From positions 24,920-88,919 of the forward strand of contig CAJTPU010000008.1 of the NCBI GenBank assembly GCA_910578335.1: 64,000 nucleotides of DNA, written 5' to 3'. The notes under the pieces are model-generated. The model was not told where the DNA came from. It ran no database searches and was given only the letters and a program-made list of their open reading frames with translations. The DNA is from an uncultured Lachnospiraceae bacterium. GTDB lineage: Bacteria > Bacillota > Clostridia > Lachnospirales > Lachnospiraceae. Below are positions 24,450-33,113 of this stretch, in pieces. The first letter of the stretch is position 1; the number at the start of each line of letters is the position of its first letter. The position numbers and the translations under genes are program-made.

Positions 24450-25289
24450 ATGAAAAAGATAGTAGCAGTAGTAATGGCAATGGTAATGATGACGGCGCTT
24501 GCCGGCTGCGGAGGCAGCAAAAAGACGGCAAAGGTGATTGAAATCTGGCTGACAAATGAAGAATATGCATTTGGAGTGGACAAAACGCAGCCGGAGCTTT
24601 TAGAATCCGTCAATGCGTTTATTGAGGAAATCAACGGAAACGGTACTTTTGATGAGATTTGCAACCATTATTTTGGCGATGGAAAGCCGGTTGCAGTGAC
24701 CTCCGCAGCTTATGACGAAAGTAAGGACCAGCTCGTAGTGGCAACCAATGCAGCATTTGAGCCCTTTGAATATATGGAGGGAGACAGCTACTACGGCATC
24801 GATATGGAGATTGCAGCGCAGCTTGCGGAATATCTGGGAAAAGAGCTGGTAATTCAAAACATGGATTTTGAGGCGGTATGCCTGTCGGTAGGACAGCAGA
24901 AGTGCGATATTGCCATGGCGGGTCTTACGGTGCGGGAGGACAGAATGGAATACGTAAGCTTCTCTCATTCTTATTATATTGCATCGCAGAAGCTGATTGT
25001 GGCATCCGATGACAAGGAATTTGACGAATGTCTGGATGCGGCGTCCGTGGAGGCGATTTTAAAGGAAAAGGGCGGCAGCGTAAAGGTTGGCGTGCAGATG
25101 GGAACTACAGGACAGTTTTATGCAGAGGGAGATGAGGACTGGGGCTTTGAAGGTCTGGGCGTCGAGGTGATTGGCTACAAAAACGGCGCGCTTGCGGTAC
25201 AGGATTTGCTCAACGGCAATATCAATTATGTTATCATTGATTCTGCTCCGGCGGAATGCATTACAGACGCAATCAATAAGATGCAGTAA
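24450..25289 (+). CDS. Amino-acid ABC substrate-binding lipoprotein, circularly permuted
   Basis: A 279-residue lipoprotein. The start at 24450 has GGAGG at ideal distance; the in-frame ATG 12 bases earlier lacks one. Signal MKKIVAVVMAMVMMTALAGC gives lipid-anchored Cys20. Oddly, the piece that normally ends a family-3 binding protein (LTNEEYAFGVDKTQPELL, then NGNGTFDEICNHYFG, residues 33-77) comes first. The usual beginning (QLVVATNAAFEPFEY) starts only at residue 94, and the chain stops after YVIIDSAPAEC without a second C-terminal piece. This reads as a circular permutation of the SBP_bac_3 fold. Permease and ATPase genes follow, so it supplies an amino-acid importer; ligand probably polar or charged, not determinable. 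Confidence 0.88.
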   Translation: MKKIVAVVMAMVMMTALAGCGGSKKTAKVIEIWLTNEEYAFGVDKTQPELLESVNAFIEEINGNGTFDEICNHYFGDGKPVAVTSAAYDESKDQLVVATNAAFEPFEYMEGDSYYGIDMEIAAQLAEYLGKELVIQNMDFEAVCLSVGQQKCDIAMAGLTVREDRMEYVSFSHSYYIASQKLIVASDDKEFDECLDAASVEAILKEKGGSVKVGVQMGTTGQFYAEGDEDWGFEGLGVEVIGYKNGALAVQDLLNGNINYVIIDSAPAECITDAINKMQ

Positions 25290-25300
25290 GGGAAAACGGC

Positions 25301-26011
25301 ATGGGTAATTTTCCACAGAAGGTAGACAGGTTTATAGAAAGTTTTATTGCGCAGAACGGTTATGTGCGGGTGCTGGAAGGACTAAAAAACACACTTTTTA
25401 TTGCGGTGCTGGGGCTTATTATCGGGATTTTGATTGGCACGCTGATTGCTGCCGTCAGGGTGATTCCCAAATATAAAACCCTGCCGCGGGTGTTAAACGG
25501 CTTTTGCAGTTTTTATGTGGGGCTGTTTCGCGGCACGCCTATTGTGGTGCAGCTTCTGGTATTTTATTATGTTATGCTGCCGCTTATGGGAATCCGTATG
25601 ACGGGCGTTGCGGTGTCGGTGCTGGTATTTGGTTTGAACAGCGGAGCATACATATCCGAAATCATGCGCAGCGGCATTCTTTCAGTTGACTTAGGACAGA
25701 TGGAGGCGGGGCGCGCGGTAGGTTTAAGCTTTGGGACTACCATGATGAAAATTGTAATTCCGCAGGCGGTCAAAAACATTCTGCCGACGCTGGGCAACGA
25801 GTTTATTGCCTTGATTAAAGAGACTTCCGTAGTCAGCTTTGTGGGAGCGGCAGATTTGTATGTGGCGTTTAACTACATGGGAAGCAACACCTATGAATTT
25901 ATGGTGCCGTATCTGGTGATGGCGGTGATTTACATTCTGCTCGTGCTGATTATCAGTCTGGGCATCAAGCTTATGGAAAGGAGCCTGCGGAAAAGTGATA
26001 GACGTCATTAA
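25301..26011 (+). CDS. Amino-acid ABC transporter permease (HisM/GlnP type)
   Basis: A 236-residue membrane protein with about five helices. The family signature loop is visible: [11 protein letters not shown] after the first helices and, in the cytoplasmic coupling loop, [25 protein letters not shown] (here residues ~144-168) with the EAA-type pattern. It follows the binding-protein gene by 11 bases and overlaps the ATPase gene by 17 bases. A single permease gene implies a homodimeric channel. Imports an L-amino acid in concert with its neighbours. Confidence 0.9.
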   Translation: MGNFPQKVDRFIESFIAQNGYVRVLEGLKNTLFIAVLGLIIGILIGTLIAAVRVIPKYKTLPRVLNGFCSFYVGLFRGTPIVVQLLVFYYVMLPLMGIRMTGVAVSVLVFGLNSGAYISEIMRSGILSVDLGQMEAGRAVGLSFGTTMMKIVIPQAVKNILPTLGNEFIALIKETSVVSFVGAADLYVAFNYMGSNTYEFMVPYLVMAVIYILLVLIISLGIKLMERSLRKSDRRH

Positions 26012-26828
26012 TCTCGAAAAGCATTTTGGGGACAATAAGGTCTTACGGGGTATCAATATTACCATTGATAAGGGCGATATTGTCGTGGTAATCGGTCCCT
26101 CCGGTTCCGGTAAAAGTACTTTTCTGCGCTGCTTAAACTGTATGGAAGACCCAACGGGCGGTCAGATTATTTTTAACGGTGTGGATATTGCCGATATGAA
26201 GGTAGATATCAATGTGCACAGAAGGCACATGGGTATGGTGTTTCAGCATTTCAATTTGTTCAACAACAAGACGGTAATACAGAATATTATGCTTGCGCCG
26301 GTATATCTTGCGTGTCAGGACTTGCGGCGTCTCAAACGAAAAAACGCATGGATTCGGCTGACGAATCTTTTTAAGGGCGGCAAGGCAAAAAAAGAACTGC
26401 TGCCGATAAAGACGGATAAGGCGGCAATCAAGGCGGCGGCGCGGGAAAATGCGCTTTCCCTGTTAAAGAAAATCGGGCTGGAGGATAAGGCGGACGTCTA
26501 TCCTTCCACGCTCTCCGGCGGGCAGAAGCAGAGGGTGGCAATCATCCGTTCTCTTGCCATGAATCCGGACGTAATATTGTTTGACGAGCCGACCAGCGCC
26601 TTAGACCCGGAAATGGTAGGCGAAGTGCTGGATTTGATGAAGGCGCTTGCGGGAGAGGGCATGACCATGATTATTGTGACGCATGAGATGGGATTCGCCA
26701 AAGAGGTGGCGAACAAGGTGATTTTTATGGATGAGGGAACCATATTGGAGAGCGCGCCGCCGGCGGAATTTTTTGGTGCGCCAAAGCATCCGCGTCTCAA
26801 AGAGTTTTTGTCGAAGGTTTTGGTGTAA
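25995..26828 (+). CDS. Amino-acid ABC transporter ATP-binding protein with an inserted basic segment
   Basis: A 277-residue ATPase starting at GTG inside the permease gene. Walker [11 protein letters not shown]-loop [13 protein letters not shown], signature LSGGQKQR, Walker [14 protein letters not shown] and switch His [12 protein letters not shown] are intact, placing it in the GlnQ/HisP group. It is about 37 residues longer than usual (~240). The extra residues form a Lys/Arg-rich stretch after NIMLAP, about residues 102-148, between Q-loop and signature motif, where the permease coupling helix docks. Ends the operon ahead of a strong bidirectional terminator. Confidence 0.9.
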   Translation: MIDVINLEKHFGDNKVLRGINITIDKGDIVVVIGPSGSGKSTFLRCLNCMEDPTGGQIIFNGVDIADMKVDINVHRRHMGMVFQHFNLFNNKTVIQNIMLAPVYLACQDLRRLKRKNAWIRLTNLFKGGKAKKELLPIKTDKAAIKAAARENALSLLKKIGLEDKADVYPSTLSGGQKQRVAIIRSLAMNPDVILFDEPTSALDPEMVGEVLDLMKALAGEGMTMIIVTHEMGFAKEVANKVIFMDEGTILESAPPAEFFGAPKHPRLKEFLSKVLV

Positions 26829-26862
26829 AAGCTGCCCACAGAAAGTTTTGTACAACCAATTA

Positions 26863-26916
26863 AAAAAGCTCCTTTCCCGGTGCGCTTTTTGAGGGCGCAT
26901 CGGAGAGGAGCTTTTT
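26863..26916. terminator. Bidirectional Rho-independent terminator
   Basis: AAAAAGCTCCT and AGGAGCTTTTT form the outer stem, with CGGTGCGC/GCGCATCG inside. Runs of A on one side and T on the other let it serve both the amino-acid ABC operon (+) and the convergent SDR gene (-). Confidence 0.85.
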
Positions 26917-26934
26917 ATATGGCATGGAAAATGA

Positions 26935-27696
26935 CTACGGGCGAAGACCGCTGCCGCCCTGGAGGGTGATAGTTTCGCCGGTTACATAGCTTGCCTCTTC
27001 GCTTGCAAGGAAGACGCAGACACGTCCGATATCCTTCTGCGGGTCAGCAAAATGTCCGAGGGGGATACTCTGAATGGTTTTTTCGTATAAGTCAGGATAG
27101 GCTTCCTTCCACTGAGCCAGTCCCTCTGACATGGCAAGGGGGCATACCACATTGACGCGGACGCCGTCGGGACCCCATTCGCTTGCCGCCACTCTGGACA
27201 TGCCGCGGATGCCTTCCTTTGCCGCCGCATAGCTGGACTGCCCAAGCTTGCCGAAGAGTCCTGCGCCGGAAGCAAAGTTGACCACGCTGCCCTTTGTCTC
27301 CTTCAGATAAGGGAATGCGTGCTTCATGTAGAAGAAAGTAGCGTACAGACCGGAATAAATTGCTTTGTCAAAGTCTTCTTTTGTGTGGTCAATCAGGTTG
27401 ACGCCGGAAGCGGAGTTCTGTGCGTTGTTGACAACGGCATCCAGCCGTCCCAGCTCCTTTACGCCTGTCTCGATGGCGTTTCTTACCTGCTCCTCGTCGC
27501 CGCCGTCAGCGGTCACGGGCACTACCTTTACGCCGTATTCTTTTTCGATTTCTTCTTTTGCTCTTTCCAGCTTTGACAGGGTGCGCCCTGTGACAATCAG
27601 ATTGGCGCCTTCTGCTGCAAATGCGTTGGAAACGCCCCTGCCGATGCCCTGTCCGCCGCCGGTGATAAGTACAACCTTTCCTTCAAAACGTTTCAT
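26935..27696 (-). CDS. Short-chain dehydrogenase/reductase (SDR)
   Basis: A 253-residue classical SDR. Cofactor loop TGGGQGIGRG near the N terminus with TGRT after beta-2, NNAQ in place of the usual NNAG, catalytic Ser in VNFASG, and the YAAAK Tyr-Lys pair (about residues 158-162). The end GETITLQGGSGLRP is typical of the FabG-like branch. NADP(H)-dependent reduction of a carbonyl or oxidation of an alcohol is expected; the substrate is unknown. The Ala-to-Gln change NNAQ is uncommon. Start ATG is preceded by GAAGGAAGG on the minus strand and an extended -10 TGTGGTAAAAT further up. Confidence 0.88.
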   Translation of the reverse strand: MKRFEGKVVLITGGGQGIGRGVSNAFAAEGANLIVTGRTLSKLERAKEEIEKEYGVKVVPVTADGGDEEQVRNAIETGVKELGRLDAVVNNAQNSASGVNLIDHTKEDFDKAIYSGLYATFFYMKHAFPYLKETKGSVVNFASGAGLFGKLGQSSYAAAKEGIRGMSRVAASEWGPDGVRVNVVCPLAMSEGLAQWKEAYPDLYEKTIQSIPLGHFADPQKDIGRVCVFLASEEASYVTGETITLQGGSGLRP

Positions 27697-27798
27697 GTAA
27701 AATACCTTCCTTCTCTGTGATAGGCTGATACAGCCAGTACAATACCGTACCGCTTCATTTTACCACATAATTCCGGTTTTGCATATGCCGTTCTGCAG

Positions 27799-28470
27799 CT
27801 AAAATTCCCTTTTGTTGTATATTTTTACGGACAACAGGCAGGAGACGGCAAGGATAACGGCACCGATACCGAATATTCTGCCTGTAACGGTATAAATATG
27901 TTCTGCGGCATATAGCAGCAGATGGCGAATAAATGTTCCGCCTTTGAAAAGGTCATATTCTGCAAGGGCAAGGTATAGCAGGCAGACGAGAGCGGTGGGA
28001 ATGTAATATCCCCATACTTTTCCTTTCTGGTAGCCAAGCTTAAATAGAAGGGGATACATAAAAAGGCTTAAAAAAGCGTATACAAGGAAGCCGAAAGCAA
28101 TGAGAGCCAGATTCCACTTTAGGTCGGGATACCATTTGGACAGGGAAAACAGGTTTGCCAACGGGGTCAGGGCAAGACTTAGCAGGATACCTGCCGCAAA
28201 CAGGATAAAGGAGAGAAGATACCGGCTAAAAACAATTTGGCTTCTTTCTATGGGCAGAGTCAGGTAGAGCCTGTTCAAGTCCCCTTTTTCTTCTATAAAA
28301 AAGAGATTAATGGAGAAGGAAAACGTCATAAACACTGCCATGGGAACCAGAAGGATGGAGGAAAACCATCCCAGCAGGAGCAAGGCGGCAGGGATAACCA
28401 GAAGCCTTATATGATAACATCTGATTGCGGACCAGTCTAATTTCATCATTTTAAGCATGTTTTTCCTCAT
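27799..28470 (-). CDS. ABC-2 type permease, partner of the ATPase upstream
   Basis: A 223-residue membrane protein with about six hydrophobic segments. The cytoplasmic loop FFIEEKGDLNRLYLTLPIERSQIVFSR (residues ~58-84) resembles the ABC-2 permeases in YtrC/YtrD-like systems (LNRLYLTLPI pattern). It follows, on the minus strand, an ABC ATPase and a GntR regulator: the gene order GntR-ATPase-permease is the YtrA-type unit of Firmicutes that responds to cell-wall-active compounds. A 92-base gap separates it from the ATPase gene. Confidence 0.8.
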   Translation of the reverse strand: MRKNMLKMMKLDWSAIRCYHIRLLVIPAALLLLGWFSSILLVPMAVFMTFSFSINLFFIEEKGDLNRLYLTLPIERSQIVFSRYLLSFILFAAGILLSLALTPLANLFSLSKWYPDLKWNLALIAFGFLVYAFLSLFMYPLLFKLGYQKGKVWGYYIPTALVCLLYLALAEYDLFKGGTFIRHLLLYAAEHIYTVTGRIFGIGAVILAVSCLLSVKIYNKREF

Positions 28471-28562
28471 TTCTGCGCTGCTTTTGTCTCAACCATGTTG
28501 AGACTGCGCATAACGAGTTTGTGGCAAGCAGCGCGCAGACACAAATCTCGCGATTGAAAATT

Positions 28563-29414
28563 TCAATTTTCAATCTTTTCATTCCTTTCCATGTAGACTA
28601 CAACATCATCAATCGAAGCTTTTTCTGTCACTGTGCCGGCGGGAAGCCCGCCGATATGCTTAAGCGGCATGAGGCACTCATAACCGCTGCCGGTCTGCCG
28701 TATACCGATGGCGCAGCCTGCTTTCTCAGCGGGCAGCCTGTTTCCGCGCACAATGCAGTAGGAGGAGAGCAGCTCATCCTTGTCTCCCTCATAGATGATT
28801 TCACCGTCATGGATATAGACAATTTTGTCGGCGATACGCTCTAAGTCGCTGGTGATGTGGGTGGAAAACAAAATGGTCCTCTCTTCTGAAAGCAGGTATT
28901 CGCGGAAAATGTCCAGCAGCTCATCCCGCGCAGCCGGGTCCAGCCCGCCTGTGGGTTCGTCCAGCAGGAGCAGTCTGGTGTGGTGTGAGAGGTGCACAGC
29001 CATGGCGAGCTTCTGCTTCATGCCGCGGGACAGGTTTTTGAATTTTTTGGCGGGATTTAAGCCAAAGCGATTCAGGCAGTCCCTGTATTTGGCACTGTCC
29101 CAGCTTGGATAGAAGGCTCGCAGGCCTTTTTCAATATGCAGGGCAGTCCAGTCCTCCTGAAAGTAGGGCTGGTCAAAAAGAATGGCAATTTCTTCCTTTA
29201 GGGCAGGCGTACCGGCTTCCTGCCCCAGAAGGCTTACCGTCCCGCTGTCAGGGAAAGAAAGTCCTGCCAGAATCCGCAGGGTGGTGGATTTCCCCGCGCC
29301 GTTTTTGCCTACAAATCCGCAGCAGAGCCCCTGCGGAACCGTAAAACTGATGTCTTTTAAGTGAAAATCAGGATAGGCTTTGCATAAATTATGAATTTCA
29401 ATGGCATTGTTCAT
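28563..29414 (-). CDS. ABC transporter ATP-binding protein (YtrB/CcmA-like)
   Basis: A 283-residue ATPase: Walker A GKNGAGKST, Q-loop LFDQPYFQ, signature LSRGMKQK, Walker B LLLLDEPTGGLDP and switch His FSTHITSD. The LSRGMKQ signature is characteristic of CcmA/YtrB-like ABC-2 drug or antibiotic-response ATPases. A C-terminal extension of ~65 residues follows the ATPase core. The start overlaps the GntR gene by 17 bases on the same strand, so both are translated from one message and governed by the operator at 29795-29825. Confidence 0.9.
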   Translation of the reverse strand: MNNAIEIHNLCKAYPDFHLKDISFTVPQGLCCGFVGKNGAGKSTTLRILAGLSFPDSGTVSLLGQEAGTPALKEEIAILFDQPYFQEDWTALHIEKGLRAFYPSWDSAKYRDCLNRFGLNPAKKFKNLSRGMKQKLAMAVHLSHHTRLLLLDEPTGGLDPAARDELLDIFREYLLSEERTILFSTHITSDLERIADKIVYIHDGEIIYEGDKDELLSSYCIVRGNRLPAEKAGCAIGIRQTGSGYECLMPLKHIGGLPAGTVTEKASIDDVVVYMERNEKIEN

Positions 29415-29775
29415 GAAAAATCTCCTCCAGTCGGTCTTGTAGTCCGGTCAGGCTAAGTCCGGCAGCCATGCCTTTTTGGACGGCGGTTTTCAGAGCATCG
29501 TCAATGGCGCTGAGGTACTGCTGCCGCACCGTTTCCGGCTTGCATTTTATAAAAGAACCCCGCCCCTGAATCGTATAAATCAGCCCTTCCGCCTCCAAAT
29601 CACCGTATGCGCGGGTGGTGGTGATGACGCTGACGCGCAAATCCCGCGCAAGCTGGCGTATGGAGATAAGAGGGGCGTCCGGTGCCAGCTCTCCGGAAAG
29701 AATCTGCGCCTTTATCTGCATCTTAATCTGTTCATAAGCGGGTATTTCGCTTTGCAGGGAAAGGTTAATATTCAT
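29398..29775 (-). CDS. GntR-family regulator, YtrA-like
   Basis: A 125-residue short GntR regulator. The winged helix is seen in PAYEQIKMQIKAQILSGEL, ISIRQLARDLRVSVITTTRAYGDLEAEGLI (residues ~36-65) and the wing TIQGRGSFIK; a ~45-residue helical dimerisation tail follows. This size is typical of the YtrA subfamily, which represses adjacent ABC genes. A long perfect inverted repeat 20 bases upstream of the start is the likely self-operator. Confidence 0.9.
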   Translation of the reverse strand: MNINLSLQSEIPAYEQIKMQIKAQILSGELAPDAPLISIRQLARDLRVSVITTTRAYGDLEAEGLIYTIQGRGSFIKCKPETVRQQYLSAIDDALKTAVQKGMAAGLSLTGLQDRLEEIFHEQCH

Positions 29776-29794
29776 TTTCGCCTTACCTCCTTAT

Positions 29795-29825
29795 CATAGT
29801 GTATATGTTGAGTATATACACTATG
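29795..29825. promoter_or_regulatory. Predicted GntR/YtrA operator
   Basis: CATAGTGTATAT and ATATACACTATG form a perfect 12-bp inverted repeat separated by seven bases, immediately upstream of the gntR ribosome site. It is placed to block transcription of the GntR-ABC operon. Confidence 0.75.
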
Positions 29826-29953
29826 TACATAAATGTCAAGTATTATTTTGGAATGGAAATTTTGGTATGAAAAGGTAAAAATCCTGTCGAAAATCGTAAA
29901 CAGCGTTTTTTATATGAATATACTATAGTAAAAGAAAATCCGGAGAGGATATC

Positions 29954-30862
29954 ATGAAATATTTGTATATTGCGGCAGGCATATTGGTGGTACTGATAAT
30001 TCTGCTTGTGATATGGGTACTTTGCTTCAGACGGCACGCCAGATGTAAGGTGCGGCTTCGGTGCGATGAAGAAAAATGCCGGGATTTGAATCGGGCGATA
30101 GGTGTTTTCGGCTTTCAATATGATATTTGTCAGGACATTTTCTATTCTAAAAAGGATGCCTGGCAGCGGGAGATGGGCTACGGGAAAATTTATGATGAAC
30201 ATGCCATCAGCATGGGAATGGTGTTTGACTGTGAGCCTCTGTATTTTTCCTGCAACGGAAAAAGCTACCTGATAGAGCTGTGGAAAGGGCAGTATGGCAT
30301 GTCCACGGGCGCAGAAATCGGCTTTTATGTATCGGATGAGGAAGCAGGCGCACATCCTGAGCGGCTTTTCTACCGCAGCGTATCGGATGAGGAAATGCTT
30401 TGTATGCGTTTTGTACTGAGGAAAAAAGGTCGTATTTTAATGATACGGGAAGAGAAGCACTGGTGGCTGACCGGCTTTGTGCTGGGTGAGTTTTCTCACA
30501 AGGAAGAGCTCGGCATGGAAATCTCCATTACCTTCAGAGACTGTCAGATGCGCAACGCCTTCTACGAAGCGCTTGTTCAGGCAGGCTACAGAAAGGAAAA
30601 TATCTGTGTAAGCGGCACCTGTGTACGGTTCAGCTTTACAAGACCCTGCCACGCGTGCCCGAAACACTGCCGGCTGCGAGTATGGTGGGTACAGTGGAAG
30701 AACAAAAGAAACTGCAGACGCTACCGCCGCGTGACCAGATGCTTTGTGCGCACAATAGACAGAGTGGATTATCTGGGCATGTGCTTCCCGGGGCTGTACC
30801 GTCTGTTAGGCAGATGCAGCAGGATACCTTGCAAGAAAAAGTGCAGGAGAAGAAGAGCATGA
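29954..30862 (+). CDS. DUF4474-domain membrane protein
   Basis: A 302-residue protein with one N-terminal membrane helix (residues ~3-25) and a domain I take to be DUF4474 (residues ~48-235): LNRAIGVFGFQYDICQDIFYS, GMVFDCEPLYFSCNGK and LWKGQYGMSTGAEIGFY are the stretches that recall that family (residue positions ~44-115). Function is unknown; relatives are common in Clostridia. The tail (~235-302) is strongly Cys/Arg-rich, ending CKKKCRRRRA, which is unusual for the family. Start ATG follows CCGGAGAGG. The stop overlaps the metallophosphoesterase start (ATGA). Confidence 0.78.
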   Translation: MKYLYIAAGILVVLIILLVIWVLCFRRHARCKVRLRCDEEKCRDLNRAIGVFGFQYDICQDIFYSKKDAWQREMGYGKIYDEHAISMGMVFDCEPLYFSCNGKSYLIELWKGQYGMSTGAEIGFYVSDEEAGAHPERLFYRSVSDEEMLCMRFVLRKKGRILMIREEKHWWLTGFVLGEFSHKEELGMEISITFRDCQMRNAFYEALVQAGYRKENICVSGTCVRFSFTRPCHACPKHCRLRVWWVQWKNKRNCRRYRRVTRCFVRTIDRVDYLGMCFPGLYRLLGRCSRIPCKKKCRRRRA

Positions 30863-31752
30863 GCACGAAAAGCCGTCTGGATGCACTCTACCTTGGTGCG
30901 GATAAAATCTGCATCGGCGAGGGCAGCAGAATTGTACTGATGAGCGATTGTCACCGTGGCGTGGGAAACCACGGCGACAATTTTCTGTATAATCAGAATC
31001 TGGCGGCAGCGGCGCTGTCCTACTATGACCGAAGGCAGTTTACCTATGTGGAGCTGGGGGATGGGGATGAGCTTTGGGAAAACCGCAGGATAGAGCCGGT
31101 AATCCGGATGCACGACGATATTTTCGAGACCCTTTCCCGTCTTTACCGGCAGGGGCGCTTTATTATGCTCTACGGGAACCATGACAGGAAAAAAGAGCAG
31201 CCGCGTTTTATGGAGCGCTATTACGCGCATTATTACTGTGAGCATGAGGACCGCTATCAGGAGCTTTTTCCGCACTGTGTGGCAAAGGAGGGGCTGGTCT
31301 TAGAGGATGCAGCAAGCGGCGGCAGGATATTTCTGGTGCATGGGCATCAGGGGGATTTGATGAATGATACGCTTTGGCGGCTGACCCGTTTTCTGGTACG
31401 CCATGTCTGGCGCAGGGTGGAGCTCTGGGGGATGCAGGACCCGACCAGCGCCGCCAAAAATTACAAGAGAAAGAAAAAGACGGAGAGGCGGCTTTCTGCA
31501 TGGGCGGATGAAAACGGCGTGCTCTTAGTGGCGGGGCATACCCACAGACCCGTGCTTCCAAAGCCGGGGGAGTCTTTATATGCAAACGACGGAAGCTGCG
31601 TGCATCCCCGCAATATTACGGCACTGGAGATAGAATGCGGTTCGATTACGCTGGTAAAGTGGCGCACGGAGGTGGGAAAGCACAATGCCCTGTATGTGGG
31701 GCGGGAGGTGATGGACGGACCGTACCGGATAGCAGATTATTTTATGCCATGA
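30859..31752 (+). CDS. Metallophosphoesterase (calcineurin-like)
   Basis: A 297-residue calcineurin-type phosphoesterase. Metal-binding motifs appear in order: SDCHRGVGNHGDN, GDGDELWE, GNHDRKK, HGHQGD and GHTHRP, coordinating a dinuclear metal centre. The D-C-H-R-G first motif and overall length resemble LpxH-like or Firmicute UDP-diacylglucosamine-phosphatase-type members, but in this organism a lipid A substrate is unlikely. The frame is open upstream to 30655, overlapping the DUF4474 gene; the ATG at 30859 after AGGAGA is preferred. Co-translated with the DUF4474 gene. Confidence 0.88.
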   Translation: MSTKSRLDALYLGADKICIGEGSRIVLMSDCHRGVGNHGDNFLYNQNLAAAALSYYDRRQFTYVELGDGDELWENRRIEPVIRMHDDIFETLSRLYRQGRFIMLYGNHDRKKEQPRFMERYYAHYYCEHEDRYQELFPHCVAKEGLVLEDAASGGRIFLVHGHQGDLMNDTLWRLTRFLVRHVWRRVELWGMQDPTSAAKNYKRKKKTERRLSAWADENGVLLVAGHTHRPVLPKPGESLYANDGSCVHPRNITALEIECGSITLVKWRTEVGKHNALYVGREVMDGPYRIADYFMP

Positions 31753-31770
31753 ATTTTTCGCTTTACGCAG

Positions 31771-31799
31771 TTGAACGGCATCTGCTTTTGTGCTATAAT
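31771..31799 (+). promoter_or_regulatory. Promoter of carAB
   Basis: TTGAAC (31771-31776), 17-base spacer, TATAAT (31794-31799). A ~90-base leader follows before carA. I looked for a PyrR-type attenuator or ArgR box and saw neither clearly. Confidence 0.75.
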
Positions 31800-31898
31800 A
31801 AACCGATTACGCAAAAATAAGAAAAGAGAGCGAACGCTTACTACCGCAGAAAGTGCAATATCGGGGATATGCCTGCGATATGCATGGAAAGGAAAGAA

Positions 31899-33113
31899 AT
31901 GAAAGCATTTTTAATACTAGAGGACGGCACTGTTTTTGAAGGAATCCACATTGGCGCCGACAAGACGGTTATCAGTGAGATTGTTTTTAACACCTCTATG
32001 GCGGGCTATCTGGAGGTTCTGACCGACCCCTCCTATGCGGGGCAGGCGGTCTGTATGACCTATCCCCTTATCGGCAACTACGGTGTGTGCAGGGAAGACA
32101 TGGAATCCTTAAGACCCTGGCCTGACGGTTTTATTGTCAGGGAGCTTTCCAGAGTGCCGAGCAACTTCAGAAGCGATATGAGTATACAGCAGTTTCTTTC
32201 CGAAAACGGCGTGCCGGGCATTGCGGGAATTGACACGCGTGCGCTTACCCGCATACTGCGGGAAAAAGGCACCATGAACGGTATGATAACCACAAACGAG
32301 GGGTTTGATTTGGCGGAAATCATGCCAAAGCTGAAGGCATATACCACGGGCAAGGTAGTGGGAAAGGTGACTTGTCCGGAAAAATACGGTATTGCACCCA
32401 GCAGGACGCTTGCAGATAACGGGCCGCTCTCCGGCCGTGCCTCTTTTGACGCAGAAGGCTATGCGGCAGGCAGGCGGGAGATGCGTCCTTCCATGGTAAA
32501 GGCATTAAACGGCGCCGGTTTAAAGGTGGCGCTTTTAGACTTTGGTGCCAAGGGAAATATCGCCCGCGCGCTTTCGCAGCGGGGCTGTGAGGTGACGGTG
32601 TATCCGGCGTTTACAAGGGCGGAGGAAATCATACAGGATGCGCCTGACGGTATTATGTTAAGCAACGGACCGGGCGACCCTAAGGAGTGCGGCGAAATCA
32701 TTGCGGAGATTAAGAAGCTCTACGATACGGATATCCCCATCTTTGCCATCTGTTTAGGGCATCAGCTTATGGCGCTTGCCATGGGCGCAGATACCCACAA
32801 ATTAAAATACGGGCACAGGGGAGGCAACCATCCGGTAAAGGATTTGGCGACGGGGCGTGTCTATATTTCCTCCCAGAACCATGGTTACGTGGTGGATGCG
32901 GACAGGCTTGACCCTGCGGTTGCGGTGCCGGCATTTGTCAATGTCAACGACGGCACCAACGAGGGGCTTTCCTATACGGGCAAGCAGATTTTTACGGTAC
33001 AGTTTCATCCGGAGGCTTGTCCCGGACCACAGGATTCAGGGTATCTGTTTGACCGGTTCATTCAGATGATGCGGGAGCATGTAGGAGCGAAGGAGGGAAA
33101 CGCAAATGCCTAA
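31899..33113 (+). CDS. carA: Carbamoyl-phosphate synthase small subunit
   Basis: A 404-residue glutaminase subunit. It releases ammonia from glutamine for the large subunit, feeding carbamoyl phosphate to arginine and pyrimidine synthesis. The N-terminal CPSase_sm domain (GTVFEGIHIGADKTVISEIVFNTS region, residues ~9-33) is followed by a class I glutamine amidotransferase domain. That domain shows the nucleophile elbow AICLGHQ, the GNHPV segment and the His/Glu pair in QFHPEACPGP. Start at 31899 chosen for GGAAAGGAAAG and the family-typical MKAFLILEDG; the frame is open 30 bases upstream. Overlaps carB by eight bases. Confidence 0.96.
   Translation: MKAFLILEDGTVFEGIHIGADKTVISEIVFNTSMAGYLEVLTDPSYAGQAVCMTYPLIGNYGVCREDMESLRPWPDGFIVRELSRVPSNFRSDMSIQQFLSENGVPGIAGIDTRALTRILREKGTMNGMITTNEGFDLAEIMPKLKAYTTGKVVGKVTCPEKYGIAPSRTLADNGPLSGRASFDAEGYAAGRREMRPSMVKALNGAGLKVALLDFGAKGNIARALSQRGCEVTVYPAFTRAEEIIQDAPDGIMLSNGPGDPKECGEIIAEIKKLYDTDIPIFAICLGHQLMALAMGADTHKLKYGHRGGNHPVKDLATGRVYISSQNHGYVVDADRLDPAVAVPAFVNVNDGTNEGLSYTGKQIFTVQFHPEACPGPQDSGYLFDRFIQMMREHVGAKEGNANA

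Noticed and set aside
28551..28574. Palindrome GATTGAAAA/TTTTCAATC after the YtrB-like ATPase gene
   Set aside because: Overlaps the end of coding sequence; short AT-rich arms without a T run, so neither terminator nor operator can be argued.
31800..31898. Pyrimidine attenuator or ArgR site before carA
   Set aside because: No PyrR-binding loop consensus, no terminator/antiterminator pair and no clear ARG box.
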